A DNA stretch of 64,000 bases from Leucobacter musarum subsp. musarum. Its GTDB lineage: Bacteria > Actinomycetota > Actinomycetes > Actinomycetales > Microbacteriaceae. The stretch is from contig NZ_JHBW01000086.1 of assembly GCF_001273845.1 (NCBI RefSeq), forward strand, positions 62,001-126,000, given 5' to 3'. The stretch's first letter is position 1; every line of letters starts with the position of its first letter. Below, in pieces: positions 1-9,608 of this stretch. The translations under genes and the position numbers were made by a program. The notes below the pieces were generated by a model that saw nothing but the letters and a program-made list of their open reading frames with translations, did no database searches and had not been told where the DNA came from.

Positions 1-1603
1 GGTGGCTGCCGCCATGCGCGAGCAGTTCCCCGAGGACAACACCATCTTCCGCATGGTGTCGTCGGGTGCTCGTGGTAACTGGCTGCAGATCCGTAACATC
101 GCCGGTATGCGTGGCCTGGTGTCGAACCCGAAGGGTGAGATCATCCCTCGCCCGATCATCAACTCGTACCGCGAGGGCCTGTCGGTGGCGGAGTACTTCA
201 TCGCGACGCACGGTGCGCGTAAGGGTCTGGCCGATACGGCACTCCGTACCGCCGACTCGGGCTACCTGACCCGTCGTCTCGTCGACGTGTCGCAAGACGT
301 CATCATTCGCGAGGAAGATTGCGGCACCCGCCGTGGCCTGGACCTCCCGATCGCCGCTCCCGACGCCAATGGCGTGCTGGTCGGCGACGAGAACGTCGAG
401 AACTCGGTCTACGCTCGTACGCTCGCCGCTGACGCGGTGAACGGCGAGGGTGCGGTTGTGGCTCAGGCGGGCGAAGACGTGGGCGACGTGCTCATCGAGA
501 AGCTGGTCGCCGGCGGCGTCACCGAGATCAAGGTGCGCTCCGTGCTCACCTGCGAGTCGGCTGTCGGCGTCTGCGCGACCTGCTACGGCCGTTCGCTCGC
601 GACCGGCCAGCGCGTCGACATCGGCGAGGCCGTGGGCATCATCGCGGCGCAGTCGATCGGTGAGCCGGGCACGCAGCTGACGATGCGTACCTTCCACACC
701 GGTGGTTCGGCTTCGGCAGACGACATCACGCAGGGTCTGCCCCGCGTGCAGGAGCTCTTCGAAGCGCGTACCCCCAAGGGTGCATCGCCGATCGCCGAGG
801 CCGCAGGCCGCGTCGTGATCGACGACACCCCCAAGGGTCGTGTCGTGCTGCTCACTCCGGATGACGGTACCGAGGAGAAGGCGTACCCCGTGCTGAAGCG
901 CGCCACGCTGCTCGTCGAAGACGGTGACCACGTCGAGCTCGGCCAGCCCTTCCTCGCCGGGACGCTCGACCCGAAGGACATCCTGCAGGTCGGCTCCACC
1001 GAGAACGGCAAGCACATCCCGGGCGAGCGCGCGGTGCAGAAGTACCTCGTCGAGGGCGTGCAGGGCGTGTACCGTTCGCAGGGCGTGCCGATTCACGACA
1101 AGCACATCGAGGTCATCGTGCGCCAGATGCTGCGCAAGGTGACGGTGGTGGATCACGGCGAGACCGAGCTGCTCCCGGGCGAGCTCGTCGATCGCGCACG
1201 CTACCAGCGCATCAACCGCGAGGCGCTGCTCGAGACGAAGCGCGCTGCGACGGCACGCCCCGAGGTCATGGGTATCACCAAGGCCTCGCTGGCGACCGAA
1301 TCGTGGCTGTCGGCCGCGTCGTTCCAGGAGACGACCCGCGTGCTCACGCAGGCGGCGATGGAAGGATCGAAGGATCCGCTCATCGGCCTCAAGGAGAACG
1401 TCATCATCGGTAAGCTCATCCCGGCCGGCACCGGCCTGGGCGTCTACCGCGATGTCGACGTGGCGGCCACCGAGGAGGCGAAGGCGGAGCGCTACCCGAA
1501 CCGCCTGTTCGCGACCGAGGGCACCTTCGACGAGAACGACCTGTCGTTCGTGGACTTCGACAGCTTCACCGCTGACGAGTTCAACCCGGGCAACTACAGC
1601 TGA
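1..1603 (+). CDS. rpoC: DNA-directed RNA polymerase subunit beta' (C-terminal part, 5' end outside window)
   Basis: This is the C-terminal 534 or so residues of the beta' subunit, which forms the catalytic clamp of RNA polymerase with beta. The reading frame is open from the left edge, so the start lies outside the window. The trigger-loop region is visible near visible residues 35-95 ([20 protein letters not shown], then [20 protein letters not shown]). The second zinc site is visible as EDCGT followed about 75 residues later by C-x6-C-x2-C ([11 protein letters not shown]). The [16 protein letters not shown] stretch and the C-terminal [19 protein letters not shown] motif are standard for the family. 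It ends just before a strong hairpin terminator, so it closes the rpoBC operon. The actinobacterial length and motif order look normal. Confidence 0.98.
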   Translation, partial: VAAAMREQFPEDNTIFRMVSSGARGNWLQIRNIAGMRGLVSNPKGEIIPRPIINSYREGLSVAEYFIATHGARKGLADTALRTADSGYLTRRLVDVSQDVIIREEDCGTRRGLDLPIAAPDANGVLVGDENVENSVYARTLAADAVNGEGAVVAQAGEDVGDVLIEKLVAGGVTEIKVRSVLTCESAVGVCATCYGRSLATGQRVDIGEAVGIIAAQSIGEPGTQLTMRTFHTGGSASADDITQGLPRVQELFEARTPKGASPIAEAAGRVVIDDTPKGRVVLLTPDDGTEEKAYPVLKRATLLVEDGDHVELGQPFLAGTLDPKDILQVGSTENGKHIPGERAVQKYLVEGVQGVYRSQGVPIHDKHIEVIVRQMLRKVTVVDHGETELLPGELVDRARYQRINREALLETKRAATARPEVMGITKASLATESWLSAASFQETTRVLTQAAMEGSKDPLIGLKENVIIGKLIPAGTGLGVYRDVDVAATEEAKAERYPNRLFATEGTFDENDLSFVDFDSFTADEFNPGNYS

Positions 1604-1618
1604 TCCGGCGTTCCTGCG

Positions 1619-1656
1619 CAACGGGCGTCCGCACCTTCGGGTGCGGGCGCCCGTTG
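1619..1656 (+). terminator. rpoBC operon terminator, 17-bp stem with TTCG loop
   Basis: Bases 1619-1635 pair with 1640-1656 (one T-G wobble) around the tetraloop TTCG closed by C-G. The following CCGTTTC is only weakly T-rich. It starts 15 bases after the rpoC stop codon. Confidence 0.85.
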
Positions 1657-1790
1657 CCGTTTCATCGGGTTGTCGGCTCGCGGCGCGTGGTCCGCGCGAT
1701 CTTCCGCGAACCTTGTACTGTGGCGGCACAGTGACTGTGTTCTGTCGTCTGCGGACGTCGAACACCACGAACGCTACGAGAGGTGAAGCG

Positions 1791-2813
1791 ATGAGCGACG
1801 AGCGCGAGGCATCGAGGGCTGCGGAGACGCCGGAAACCGCTGCCACTCCGGGTGCCCCGGTCGAGGAGACCGAGGCGAGCCAGACCGAGGTACTCCGCGC
1901 GGTCGAGCGCTCGCGCGTTCCCGGGTCGGATGAGACCGTCGACAAGGCACCGGGCGCGACGCCCGCAGCCGGCGCAGACGTGAACGAGGCCGAGGCCGCT
2001 GCGGCTGCCGAACGCGCGCATCGCGAAGAGGTCTCGCTCGTTGACACCGAGCTCAATCTCGAGCCGCCGTCGGCGCAGACGACCTCGCCTGCCGCGCCGC
2101 TGACGCGGGAAGAGACGTCTGGGCTCCCGGCGCTCGACGACCTGCCGAGCGCTGCCGCGGCGGCCCCGGCTGCGTCGGAACGAGACGGCGAGATTCGCAT
2201 CAGTTCGGATCACCCGATGGCCGGGCTGTACGTGCAGTCGCCGCTGCCGCCCGACATCAAGGGCAATCGCGGTGCGGGCGCACTCATCGCGCTCGTCGCG
2301 ACGATCGGGTTCGCCATCGTGTTCGCGGGAGTGCTCGCACTCTGGCTCGCACCGACGTTCCCCCCGTCGACGTTCCTCACTGAGGCGTTGGTACCGTGGG
2401 TGACCTCGTGGCCCGTGATCGCCGCAGTGGTGGCGTTCTTCCTGGGGCTGCTGCTCGTCGTGCTGATCGTCGGTCGCGCCGGATGGTGGGCGTACGTACT
2501 GGGCGGGTTCTTCGTCGCAGCGCTCGTATGGGTCGCCGTGACGCTGTCGCTCGCATACTTCGGCACGCCGTTCGAGACTCCGCGCGAAATGCTCGGCGGA
2601 TCCCGCGGTTGGTCGGGAGACCTGCAGACGCTCGTGACCCGCTTCGGGCTCACGGTGCCCGCTCTCGGTGCGGCACTCGTCGCGCGCGAGGCGACGGTGT
2701 GGTTCGGTGCCTGGATCGGTGCTCGTGGGCGTCGCGTCAAGCTGCGCAACGCGCGTGAACTCGCGGACTACGAAACCGCGCTCGCCGAGTCCCAGACCGC
2801 CGCACAGGCATGA
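1791..2813 (+). CDS. Membrane protein with long acidic N-terminal region, function unknown
   Basis: I do not recognise this 340-residue protein. The ATG at 1791 is preceded by GAGAGGTG at a normal spacing. The frame stays open further upstream, but that part has no start with a ribosome site. Residues 1-150 are low-complexity and rich in Ala, Glu, Thr and Pro, so probably disordered and cytosolic. Residues about 155-310 hold four hydrophobic segments (for example ALIALVATIGFAIVFAGVLA and AAVVAFFLGLLLVVLIVGRA). The end is a short charged tail. It overlaps the next gene by 4 bases (ATGA), so the two are translationally coupled. Its place downstream of rpoC gives no functional clue. Confidence 0.8.
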   Translation: MSDEREASRAAETPETAATPGAPVEETEASQTEVLRAVERSRVPGSDETVDKAPGATPAAGADVNEAEAAAAAERAHREEVSLVDTELNLEPPSAQTTSPAAPLTREETSGLPALDDLPSAAAAAPAASERDGEIRISSDHPMAGLYVQSPLPPDIKGNRGAGALIALVATIGFAIVFAGVLALWLAPTFPPSTFLTEALVPWVTSWPVIAAVVAFFLGLLLVVLIVGRAGWWAYVLGGFFVAALVWVAVTLSLAYFGTPFETPREMLGGSRGWSGDLQTLVTRFGLTVPALGAALVAREATVWFGAWIGARGRRVKLRNARELADYETALAESQTAAQA

Positions 2814-3292
2814 CCGACGGCCCGCGGCGCGGAGTGACCCGAGGCTATGTCGGGGCACTCATCGGCGCAGCGGGCATTGCCGCCGTGGCGGTTTTGGTCG
2901 CGGTCTGGGGCGGCCTCGCGCTCGCGCTGGATCGCGAACCCGTGACCACGGACGGCGTTGCGGCATGGACGGCGCCTGTGGTGATCCTCGTCGCGCTCAT
3001 CGCCCTCGCGGTGTCGCTGTGGGCCTCGGCCATCGCGCTCCTGCGCGGGAGACGATCGCCCTCGTGGGGAATCGTGCTCGGTCTCGGCTTCGGCGTCTAC
3101 CTCTGGTGGTGCCTCGCGGGTATGCTCGGCGGCATGTCGGTTGCCGAGACCTGGTTCAGTGCCTTCGCACTCGGCCTGGCGATCATCTGGGGCCTGGCGG
3201 CTCTGGCGTTCTGGGCCGTGCTCGCACGACGCGTCTATACCGATCGGCCGGCTCCGCGGTGGCCCTGGGAACGCGATGAGGCGGGCGAGTGA
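2810..3292 (+). CDS. Small polytopic membrane protein, function unknown
   Basis: 160 residues with about four transmembrane helices: residues ~12-38, ~50-72, ~85-105 and ~112-135. The C-terminal tail is basic and Trp/Pro-rich (APRWPWERDEAGE). The ATG overlaps the stop of the preceding membrane protein (ATGA), and its own stop overlaps the next start (GTGA), so the three genes form one tightly coupled operon. No catalytic motif is visible. It may act with the preceding membrane protein, but that is inferred from gene coupling only. Confidence 0.78.
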   Translation: MTDGPRRGVTRGYVGALIGAAGIAAVAVLVAVWGGLALALDREPVTTDGVAAWTAPVVILVALIALAVSLWASAIALLRGRRSPSWGIVLGLGFGVYLWWCLAGMLGGMSVAETWFSAFALGLAIIWGLAALAFWAVLARRVYTDRPAPRWPWERDEAGE

Positions 3293-3930
3293 GCGCGGCG
3301 AATACGATCGAGGGTCGGGTCAACGCGGCGGTCGACGCGTGGTTGCGATGGGTGCCGAGCTGGAAACCGGGAACGCACCGCGGTCGCGCACGGGTGTGCC
3401 GACGCTGCACCGGATCGCCTATTCTCGCCGCGTCGGGGCTCGCCGCCGATGTGCCGCATCAGGTGACGCACGCGCTCGTTTCGCGCATGCAGCGCATCAT
3501 CGATAAGCGGGTGGAGGAGTTCACCGCCTCCGAGCTCCCCGCGCTGCACGCTGAACTCTCCGACGCAGAGATGTGGAACGCCGGGGGGTACGACCCGTCG
3601 CAGGGGCTCGAGCCCGAGTTCGAGGGGCTTGATCCCGATCCCGAACCTGAAGAGGGGGATCAGCCGTTCCTCTTCACCCTCACCGGTCTCGCTGAGGAGT
3701 CCCGGCCGGAGCCGCCGCTGCCGCGCCCGCCACTCAGTGCTGATGAGAAGGTGCGCCTGCGGCGGGAGATCGAGCTGGCCGATGCGCAAGCGGAGGAGGC
3801 CGGGCGCGAGGTGTGCTTCGCGCTGGTCGCCCATCGCCCGCGCATCGAGGCCGCAGTGCATCGCTTCGTGGAGCCGCTCATTCAAGACATGCTCGACGAG
3901 CTGAGTCGCAACCTGGAGCCACCGCAGTAG
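3289..3930 (+). CDS. Soluble protein with a CxxC motif, function unknown
   Basis: 213 residues, GTG start overlapping the previous stop by 4 bases. No signal peptide or transmembrane segment is visible. A single C-x2-C lies at residues 37-40 (RVCRRCTGSP) in a basic, Trp-rich N-terminal region. This could be half of a zinc site, but I see no second Cys pair nearby. The middle is acidic and Pro-rich (DPDPEPEEGD) and the C-terminal ~70 residues look helical. It is the last gene of the unknown three-gene cassette. I cannot assign a function. Confidence 0.78.
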   Translation: MSAANTIEGRVNAAVDAWLRWVPSWKPGTHRGRARVCRRCTGSPILAASGLAADVPHQVTHALVSRMQRIIDKRVEEFTASELPALHAELSDAEMWNAGGYDPSQGLEPEFEGLDPDPEPEEGDQPFLFTLTGLAEESRPEPPLPRPPLSADEKVRLRREIELADAQAEEAGREVCFALVAHRPRIEAAVHRFVEPLIQDMLDELSRNLEPPQ

Positions 3931-3990
3931 CAGGCGTTCTCTGGGGCCAGGCATAGGTTGCGCAAAGCCGGTGCGGCTTCACTCGGGGAT

Positions 3991-5031
3991 ATGGACACCA
4001 ACCCCACTCCGAATTCCGCGTCACGCGTGGCTTCCACGCAGCTTGAGTCGAATCTGACACCCCCGAAGCCGAAGCTCCGCCGATCGCGGCGGTTCCGAAT
4101 TGCGCTCGCGGCGTCCATCACCGCCGTCGCGCTCGTACTCGGCGGAGGCGCTGCCTGGGCCGCCGACCGATTTCTCATCGCGAAGGTCGAGATCTCCGAC
4201 GTCACGAGCTACGAGGCGGCGCACGCATCGCAGACGACGAGCGAGACCGCCACTGACTCGGACGATGCGGCCACGACCGGCACCGTCGACGGCGATGAAT
4301 ACACGAACGGCGATACCTCGGTCAGCGTGAGTCAGGTGACCACGGGAAGCGGCGACGACACCGTGACCTATTACGTGGCCGATGTGCAGCTCGGCGACGC
4401 GACGGACCTCCGATCGGCATTCGCGCAGAATCAGTTCGGCGAGAACATCACCGAGACGACGAGCGAGATCGCAGCCGACAACGGAGCGGTGTTCGCGATC
4501 AACGGCGACTACTACGGCTTCCGCGACACCGGCATCGAGATTCGCAACGGCGTCGTGTACCGTGACGAGGGGGCCCGGGAAGGTCTGGCGTTCTACACCG
4601 ACGGTTCAGTTCGGGTGTACGACGAGACCCAGACCGACGCGGCGACGCTGCTCGCCGACGGCGTCTGGAACACGCTCAGCTTCGGCCCCGCAATCGTCGA
4701 AGACGGCGCAGTCGTCGACGGGATCGAGAGTGTCGAGGTCGACACCAACTTCGGCAATCACTCCATTCAGGGCGAGCAGCCGCGCACCGCGGTCGGGGTC
4801 ATCGATGACAATCACCTCGTCTTCGTGGTCGTAGACGGGCGCGACCCCGGATACAGTCGCGGCGTCACGATGACCGAACTCGCCGGGATCATGCAGGATC
4901 TCGGAGCGACGACCGCCTACAACCTCGATGGAGGCGGCTCCTCGACGATGGTGTTCGACGGTGAGGTGCTGAACCAGCCCTCGAACGGCGGGGAGCGCGG
5001 TACCAGCGACATCCTGTATGTGGCGGAGTGA
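3991..5031 (+). CDS. Membrane-anchored phosphodiester glycosidase (NAGPA-type domain)
   Basis: 346 residues from the ATG at 3991; a TTG 33 bases upstream in the same frame is the alternative start. One hydrophobic segment at residues ~36-58 after a basic patch (RRSRRFR) suggests a signal anchor with the rest outside. The catalytic domain of the family related to N-acetylglucosamine-1-phosphodiester alpha-N-acetylglucosaminidase fills the C-terminal half. It shows AINGDYYGF near 169, QPRTAVGV near 263 and the diagnostic NLDGGGSSTM near 310. Bacterial members cleave sugar-phosphodiester bonds in exopolymers or peptidoglycan-linked glycans. A Ser/Thr/Asp-rich linker separates anchor and domain. 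The next gene starts 3 bases after the stop, so the two are co-transcribed. The substrate is unknown. Confidence 0.85.
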   Translation: MDTNPTPNSASRVASTQLESNLTPPKPKLRRSRRFRIALAASITAVALVLGGGAAWAADRFLIAKVEISDVTSYEAAHASQTTSETATDSDDAATTGTVDGDEYTNGDTSVSVSQVTTGSGDDTVTYYVADVQLGDATDLRSAFAQNQFGENITETTSEIAADNGAVFAINGDYYGFRDTGIEIRNGVVYRDEGAREGLAFYTDGSVRVYDETQTDAATLLADGVWNTLSFGPAIVEDGAVVDGIESVEVDTNFGNHSIQGEQPRTAVGVIDDNHLVFVVVDGRDPGYSRGVTMTELAGIMQDLGATTAYNLDGGGSSTMVFDGEVLNQPSNGGERGTSDILYVAE

Positions 5032-5034
5032 ACC

Positions 5035-6147
5035 ATGTTCGTGCTGATTCCCGCCTACGAACCCGACCAGCGGCTGCTGAATCTCGTTGCCGAGTTGCAG
5101 TCGCGTGCTCCGCGGCTCGAGATTCTGATCGTAGATGACGGCTCGGGTGTCGCATACGCGAACATCTTCGATGCGGCGCGGGTCGCGGGCGCTCGCGTGC
5201 TGACCTTCGCCCAAAACCGTGGCAAGGGTGCGGCGCTCAAAGCCGGGTTCGCCTGGATATCCGGGGAGCGGCCCGGCGAATCCGTGGTGACCGCGGATGC
5301 CGATGGGCAGCACACGGTAGCCGACATCGAGCGGATCGCCGCCGCGCTGACGGCGGGGGCGGCGAATCGCGACGACGGAAACGCTGTGCCGTCGATGGTG
5401 CTGGGCTGCCGCGATTTCGCCGGTGAGGTCCCGTTCCGCAGCCGCTTCGGCAACGCCGTCTCCCGCGGCCTCTTCTGCGCGGTGGCCGGATGGCGACTCC
5501 GCGACACCCAGACCGGGCTGCGCGGCATTCCGTCGCAGATGCTCGACTGGCTGGCAACGGTGCCGGGGGAGCGATTCGAATACGAGCAATCGGTACTCTT
5601 GCGACTGCGCGGGGCCGGGTACGGCGCCGTCCAGATCCCGATCACCACGGTGTATCTCGAGGAGAACCGCTCCAGCCACTTCCGGCCAATCCTCGATTCC
5701 GTGCGCGTGATGCTGCCGCTCGCACTCTTCGCGGCGTCGTCGCTGGCGGCATTCGCGATCGATGCGATCGCACTGTTGGTGCTGCAAGCCCTCACCGGCG
5801 CGTTAATTCCGTCGATCATTGGCGCGCGCGTGCTGAGCGCCGGGGCGAACTTCGCGGTGAATCGCCGGCTCGTCTTCGCCAGACGAGGGCGTGCCGGGCT
5901 CGTGCGAGAGGCGCTGCAGTATCTCGCGCTGGCGGCGCTGCTGCTCGCCTCGAACATCGTGTGGATGTCGTTCCTGACCGAGCACGGCATGCCACTGTGG
6001 CTCGCAAAAGTCGTGACCGAGGGAGTGCTGTTTCTCACGAGCTATCGGGTGCAGCGGGGCGCCATCTTCACGGCGCGTGGCAATACCGAAGTCGCAGCTG
6101 ATCCTGAGCCGACGACCATTGCCAAAACGCCGTTCAGGGCCGTATAG
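5035..6147 (+). CDS. GT2 glycosyltransferase fused to a GtrA-type membrane domain
   Basis: 370 residues. The N-terminal half is a GT2 enzyme of the dolichyl/undecaprenyl-phosphate glycosyltransferase type: LIPAYEP at 4-10, VDDGSG at 33-38, GKGAALKAGF at 63-72, the metal-binding TADADGQH at 86-93, and DTQTGLRGIP further on. The C-terminal part (~225-345) has four hydrophobic segments with the GtrA-family pattern, including ARVLSAGANFAVNRRLVF. GtrA proteins are thought to flip polyprenyl-phosphate-linked sugars, so this fusion may make and flip one lipid-linked sugar. It sits 3 bases after the phosphodiester glycosidase gene. The sugar is unknown. Confidence 0.88.
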   Translation: MFVLIPAYEPDQRLLNLVAELQSRAPRLEILIVDDGSGVAYANIFDAARVAGARVLTFAQNRGKGAALKAGFAWISGERPGESVVTADADGQHTVADIERIAAALTAGAANRDDGNAVPSMVLGCRDFAGEVPFRSRFGNAVSRGLFCAVAGWRLRDTQTGLRGIPSQMLDWLATVPGERFEYEQSVLLRLRGAGYGAVQIPITTVYLEENRSSHFRPILDSVRVMLPLALFAASSLAAFAIDAIALLVLQALTGALIPSIIGARVLSAGANFAVNRRLVFARRGRAGLVREALQYLALAALLLASNIVWMSFLTEHGMPLWLAKVVTEGVLFLTSYRVQRGAIFTARGNTEVAADPEPTTIAKTPFRAV

Positions 6148-6148
6148 T
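6119..6148 (+). promoter_or_regulatory. Probable promoter of the str operon
   Basis: TTGCCA at 6119-6124 and TATAGT at 6143-6148, separated by 18 bases, form a good primary-sigma promoter. It overlaps the end of the upstream glycosyltransferase gene. The transcript would have a leader of about 210 bases before rpsL, and I see no known riboswitch in it. Confidence 0.65.
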
Positions 6149-6365
6149 TGTGTGTTGGTGTGTTCCACTGGTTCCGTCGTGCCCGCACGTCGGCGTCGAG
6201 GGACTGCATCACAGGGTCAGACGCCTCGCCAGAGGCGAACCCCCACGGCATACCTGCACTCGGTTCCGCTTCGGTGGAACAGCAGGTCAGCGTCAGCGCA
6301 AGCAGTCGCACATGCTCATCCATTGAAGCATTCCTGTCACCGTGCAGGACGAATGAGGAGAAATA

Positions 6366-6737
6366 TTGCCTACCATTCAGCAGTTGGTCCGTAAGGGCCG
6401 GTCGCCGAAGGTCACCAAGACCAAGGCGCCCGCTCTGAAGGCGAACCCGCAGCAGGCTGGTGTGTGCACGCGTGTGTACACCACCACCCCGAAGAAGCCG
6501 AACTCGGCGATGCGCAAGGTCGCTCGTGTGAAGCTCCGCAACGGCACCGAGGTCACCGCCTACATTCCCGGCGAGGGCCACAACCTGCAGGAGCACTCGT
6601 TGGTGCTCGTGCGCGGTGGCCGTGTGAAGGACCTCCCCGGTGTTCGTTACAAGATCGTGCGCGGCGCGCTCGACACGCAGGCGGTCAAGGATCGCCAGCA
6701 GGCTCGCAGCCGCTACGGTGCAAAGAAGGTGAAGTAA
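6366..6737 (+). CDS. rpsL: 30S ribosomal protein S12
   Basis: 123 residues; decoding-centre protein of the small subunit. It starts with TTG at 6366 after GAGGAG (6355-6360) with 5-base spacing, giving [12 protein letters not shown]. The streptomycin-determining lysines are the wild-type K43 (in TPKKPNS) and K88 (in GRVKDLPG), so no rpsL-type streptomycin resistance is expected. The stop overlaps the rpsG start by one base. First gene of the str operon. Confidence 0.98.
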   Translation: MPTIQQLVRKGRSPKVTKTKAPALKANPQQAGVCTRVYTTTPKKPNSAMRKVARVKLRNGTEVTAYIPGEGHNLQEHSLVLVRGGRVKDLPGVRYKIVRGALDTQAVKDRQQARSRYGAKKVK

Positions 6738-7207
6738 TGCCCCGTAAAGGTCCCGCTCCCAAGCGCCCCGTCGTCGCTGATCCCGTCTACGGTTCGCCCG
6801 TAGTCAGCCAGCTCGTCAACAAGATTCTGCTCGACGGCAAGAAGGGTCTCGCAGAGCGCATCGTTTACGGTGCACTCGAGGCTGTTGCTGCCAAGTCCGA
6901 TCAGGATGCCGTGACCGTGCTCAAGAAGGCGCTCGACAACGTGCGCCCCACCCTTGAGGTGCGTTCGCGTCGTGTTGGCGGCAGCACCTACCAGGTGCCC
7001 GTCGAGGTCAAGCCTCATCGTGCAAACACGCTCGCCCTCCGCTGGCTCACCAGCTACGCGAAGGCTCGTCGTGAGAACTCGATGACCGACCGCCTCACCA
7101 ACGAGATCCTCGACGCATCGAACGGCCTCGGCGCCGCGGTGAAGCGTCGCGAGGACACGCACAAGATGGCGGAGTCGAACCGCGCGTTCGCTCACTACCG
7201 CTGGTAG
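6737..7207 (+). CDS. rpsG: 30S ribosomal protein S7
   Basis: 156 residues, the usual bacterial length. It nucleates assembly of the 30S head and binds the 3' major domain of 16S rRNA. The ATG at 6737 shares its A with the rpsL stop. Typical sequences are seen ([20 protein letters not shown] at the start, [17 protein letters not shown]-like end). In E. coli S7 is the str-operon feedback repressor; whether that holds here is unknown. Two hairpins lie in the spacer to fusA. Confidence 0.98.
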   Translation: MPRKGPAPKRPVVADPVYGSPVVSQLVNKILLDGKKGLAERIVYGALEAVAAKSDQDAVTVLKKALDNVRPTLEVRSRRVGGSTYQVPVEVKPHRANTLALRWLTSYAKARRENSMTDRLTNEILDASNGLGAAVKRREDTHKMAESNRAFAHYRW

Positions 7208-7214
7208 TACTCAG

Positions 7215-7290
7215 GTGTCGGGTCGGATCGCCTCGCGCGCTCCGACCCGGCACCCCGAGTCCACCACCGCGACTCGCTCGTTCGAGTCGC
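7215..7290 (+). other. Two hairpins in the rpsG-fusA spacer
   Basis: The first pairs 7215-7227 with 7241-7253 (13 bp, one wobble, 13-base loop). The second pairs 7269-7276 with 7283-7290 (8 bp, 6-base loop). Neither has a T-run, so they may be attenuation, processing or translational-control elements rather than terminators. They lie about 40-115 bases upstream of the fusA start. Confidence 0.5.
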
Positions 7291-7330
7291 AATCTCCCGA
7301 ACTTTCACCCCCACCCCGGAGGAGAACCCT

Positions 7331-9445
7331 GTGGCACAAGACGTGCTCACCGACCTGAGCAAGGTCCGCAACATCGGCATCATGGCCCACATCGATGCCG
7401 GCAAGACCACCACCACCGAGCGCATCCTGTTCTACACGGGTGTGAACCACAAGCTGGGTGAAACGCACGACGGCGCTTCGACGACCGACTGGATGGAGCA
7501 GGAGAAGGAGCGCGGTATCACCATCACCAGCGCTGCCGTCACGTGCTTCTGGAACAAGAACCAGGTCAACATCATCGATACGCCCGGTCACGTCGACTTC
7601 ACCGTCGAGGTGGAGCGCTCGCTCCGCGTGCTCGACGGCGCGGTTGCCGTGTTCGACGGCAAGGAGGGCGTTGAGCCCCAGTCCGAGACCGTCTGGCGCC
7701 AGGCCGACAAGTACGGCGTGCCCCGCATCTGCTTCGTCAACAAGATGGACAAGATGGGCGCCGACTTCTACTTTACGGTCGACACCATCATCAGCCGTCT
7801 GGGCGCGAAGCCGCTCGTGATGCAGCTGCCGATCGGTGCCGAGTCTGACTTCATCGGTGTCGTCGATCTGCTCTCGATGCAGGCATTCGTCTGGGAAGGC
7901 GACGCCAAGGGCGACGTTTCCCTGGGTGCCGCGTACGAGACGCAGGAGATCCCCGCGGACCTGCAGGCCAAGGCCGAGGAATACCGTGCGCAGCTCGTCG
8001 AGGCCGTCGCCGAGAGCGACGACGCCCTGCTCGAGAAGTACTTCGGCGGCGAAGAGCTCACCATCGACGAGCTCAAGGCGGGTATCCGCAAGCTCGTCGT
8101 GAACAACGAGATCTACCCCGTGTACTGCGGCTCGGCGTTCAAGAACCGCGGCATCCAGCCGATGCTCGACGCGGTCGTCGACTTCCTCCCGAACCCGCTC
8201 GACGTGGGCTCGATCGAGGCGCACGACCCCCGCGACGAGTCGATCGTCATCGAGCGCAAGCCGGCAGCGAGCGAGCCCTTCTCGGCACTCGCCTTCAAGA
8301 TCGCCGTGCACCCGTTCTTCGGCCGCCTCACCTACGTGCGCGTCTACTCGGGCAGCATCCCCTCCGGCACCCAGGTCGTCAACTCGACCAAGGGCAAGAA
8401 GGAGCGCATCGGCAAGATCTTCCAGATGCACGCCAACAAGGAGATCCCGGTCGACGATCTCAACGCGGGCAACATCTACGCCGTGATCGGTCTGAAGGAC
8501 ACCACCACCGGTGACACCCTCTCGGATCCGAACAACCAGGTCGTGCTCGAGTCGATGACCTTCCCCGAGCCCGTGATCGAGGTGGCCATCGAGCCGAAGA
8601 CCAAGAGCGACCAGGAGAAGCTCGGCGTCGCGATCCAGAAGCTCGCCGAAGAGGACCCCACGTTCCGCGTGAGCCTCAACGCCGAGACCGGCCAGACCGT
8701 GATCGCCGGCATGGGCGAGCTTCACCTCGACATCCTCGTCGATCGCATGAAGCGCGAGTTCAACGTCGAGGCGAACGTCGGCAAGCCCCAGGTGGCTTAC
8801 CGCGAGACGATCCGCCGCGAGGTGCCGAAGTACGACTACACCCACAAGAAGCAGACCGGTGGTTCCGGTCAGTTCGCAAAGGTGCAGATCTCGCTGGCTC
8901 CGCTCGAGACCGACGACGACAAGGTCTACCTGTTCGAGGACAAGGTCACCGGTGGTCGCGTGCCGCGCGAGTACATCCCATCGGTCGACGCCGGTATCCA
9001 GGACGCCATGCAGTACGGCATCCTCGCCGGGTTCCCCGTCGTCAACGTCAAGGCACAGCTGCTCGACGGCCAGTACCACGACGTCGACTCGTCGGAAATG
9101 GCGTTCAAGATCGCCGGCTCGATGGCCTTCAAGGAGGCCGCGCGTCTGGCTCAGCCCGTGCTGCTCGAACCGCTCATGGCGGTCGAGGTGCGTACTCCCG
9201 AGGAGTACATGGGCGACGTCATCGGCGACCTGAACTCGCGTCGCGGTCAGATCCAGTCGATGGAGGACGCAAGCGGCGTGAAGGTCGTGCGCGCGCTCGT
9301 TCCGCTGTCGGAGATGTTCGGGTACATCGGTGACCTCCGGTCGAAGACCAGCGGTCGTGCCGTGTTCTCGATGACCTTCGATTCCTACGCCGAGGTTCCT
9401 AAGGCCGTGGCTGAGGAGATCGTGCAGAAGGCTAAGGGCGAGTAA
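7331..9445 (+). CDS. fusA: Elongation factor G
   Basis: 704 residues; ribosomal translocase GTPase, also active in recycling. GTG start at 7331 after GGAGGAG (7318-7324). G-domain motifs are present: [15 protein letters not shown] (P-loop, residues ~19-33), RGITITSAA (switch I), DTPGHVDF (G3) and NKMDKMG (G4). The domain III-V regions follow, with GMGELHLDI and the C-terminal [18 protein letters not shown]. Length and order are normal. A long open frame on the opposite strand is a codon-bias shadow. Confidence 0.98.
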   Translation: MAQDVLTDLSKVRNIGIMAHIDAGKTTTTERILFYTGVNHKLGETHDGASTTDWMEQEKERGITITSAAVTCFWNKNQVNIIDTPGHVDFTVEVERSLRVLDGAVAVFDGKEGVEPQSETVWRQADKYGVPRICFVNKMDKMGADFYFTVDTIISRLGAKPLVMQLPIGAESDFIGVVDLLSMQAFVWEGDAKGDVSLGAAYETQEIPADLQAKAEEYRAQLVEAVAESDDALLEKYFGGEELTIDELKAGIRKLVVNNEIYPVYCGSAFKNRGIQPMLDAVVDFLPNPLDVGSIEAHDPRDESIVIERKPAASEPFSALAFKIAVHPFFGRLTYVRVYSGSIPSGTQVVNSTKGKKERIGKIFQMHANKEIPVDDLNAGNIYAVIGLKDTTTGDTLSDPNNQVVLESMTFPEPVIEVAIEPKTKSDQEKLGVAIQKLAEEDPTFRVSLNAETGQTVIAGMGELHLDILVDRMKREFNVEANVGKPQVAYRETIRREVPKYDYTHKKQTGGSGQFAKVQISLAPLETDDDKVYLFEDKVTGGRVPREYIPSVDAGIQDAMQYGILAGFPVVNVKAQLLDGQYHDVDSSEMAFKIAGSMAFKEAARLAQPVLLEPLMAVEVRTPEEYMGDVIGDLNSRRGQIQSMEDASGVKVVRALVPLSEMFGYIGDLRSKTSGRAVFSMTFDSYAEVPKAVAEEIVQKAKGE

Positions 9446-9456
9446 CTCCGCCCCGA

Positions 9457-9489
9457 GGTCGGCGGCGATGCCGAGCATCGCCGCCGACC
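9457..9489 (+). terminator. Hairpin between fusA and tuf
   Basis: Perfect 14-bp stem (9457-9470 with 9476-9489) around the 5-base loop CCGAG, 12 bases after the fusA stop. No T-run follows, so termination may be partial. A weak -10-like TAACATAGT lies at 9525-9533, so tuf may have its own promoter. Confidence 0.5.
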
Positions 9490-9608
9490 GAATCGCTCAG
9501 CTCGCGATCACAGCGCTGAGCTTGTAACATAGTGACACCAACCCCGTACCAGGGCCCTCCGAAACCGTCGGAGTCGCAAGGGTACTTAACGTCCTGAGGA
9601 GGACCATA

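Noticed and set aside
1452-1790. In-frame extension of the first unknown membrane protein back into rpoC
   Set aside because: It crosses the rpoC terminator and has no ribosome site; the ATG at 1791 has GAGAGGTG.
3958-3990. TTG at 3958 as start of the phosphodiester glycosidase
   Set aside because: It adds 11 residues without a better ribosome site; the ATG at 3991 is simpler, though experimental proof is lacking.
7211-9478. Very long open frame (755 codons) on the minus strand, antisense to fusA
   Set aside because: It is the mirror of fusA codon bias in GC-rich DNA (Leu/Val/Asp/His-rich low-information product), with no family resemblance or start signals. fusA itself is certain.
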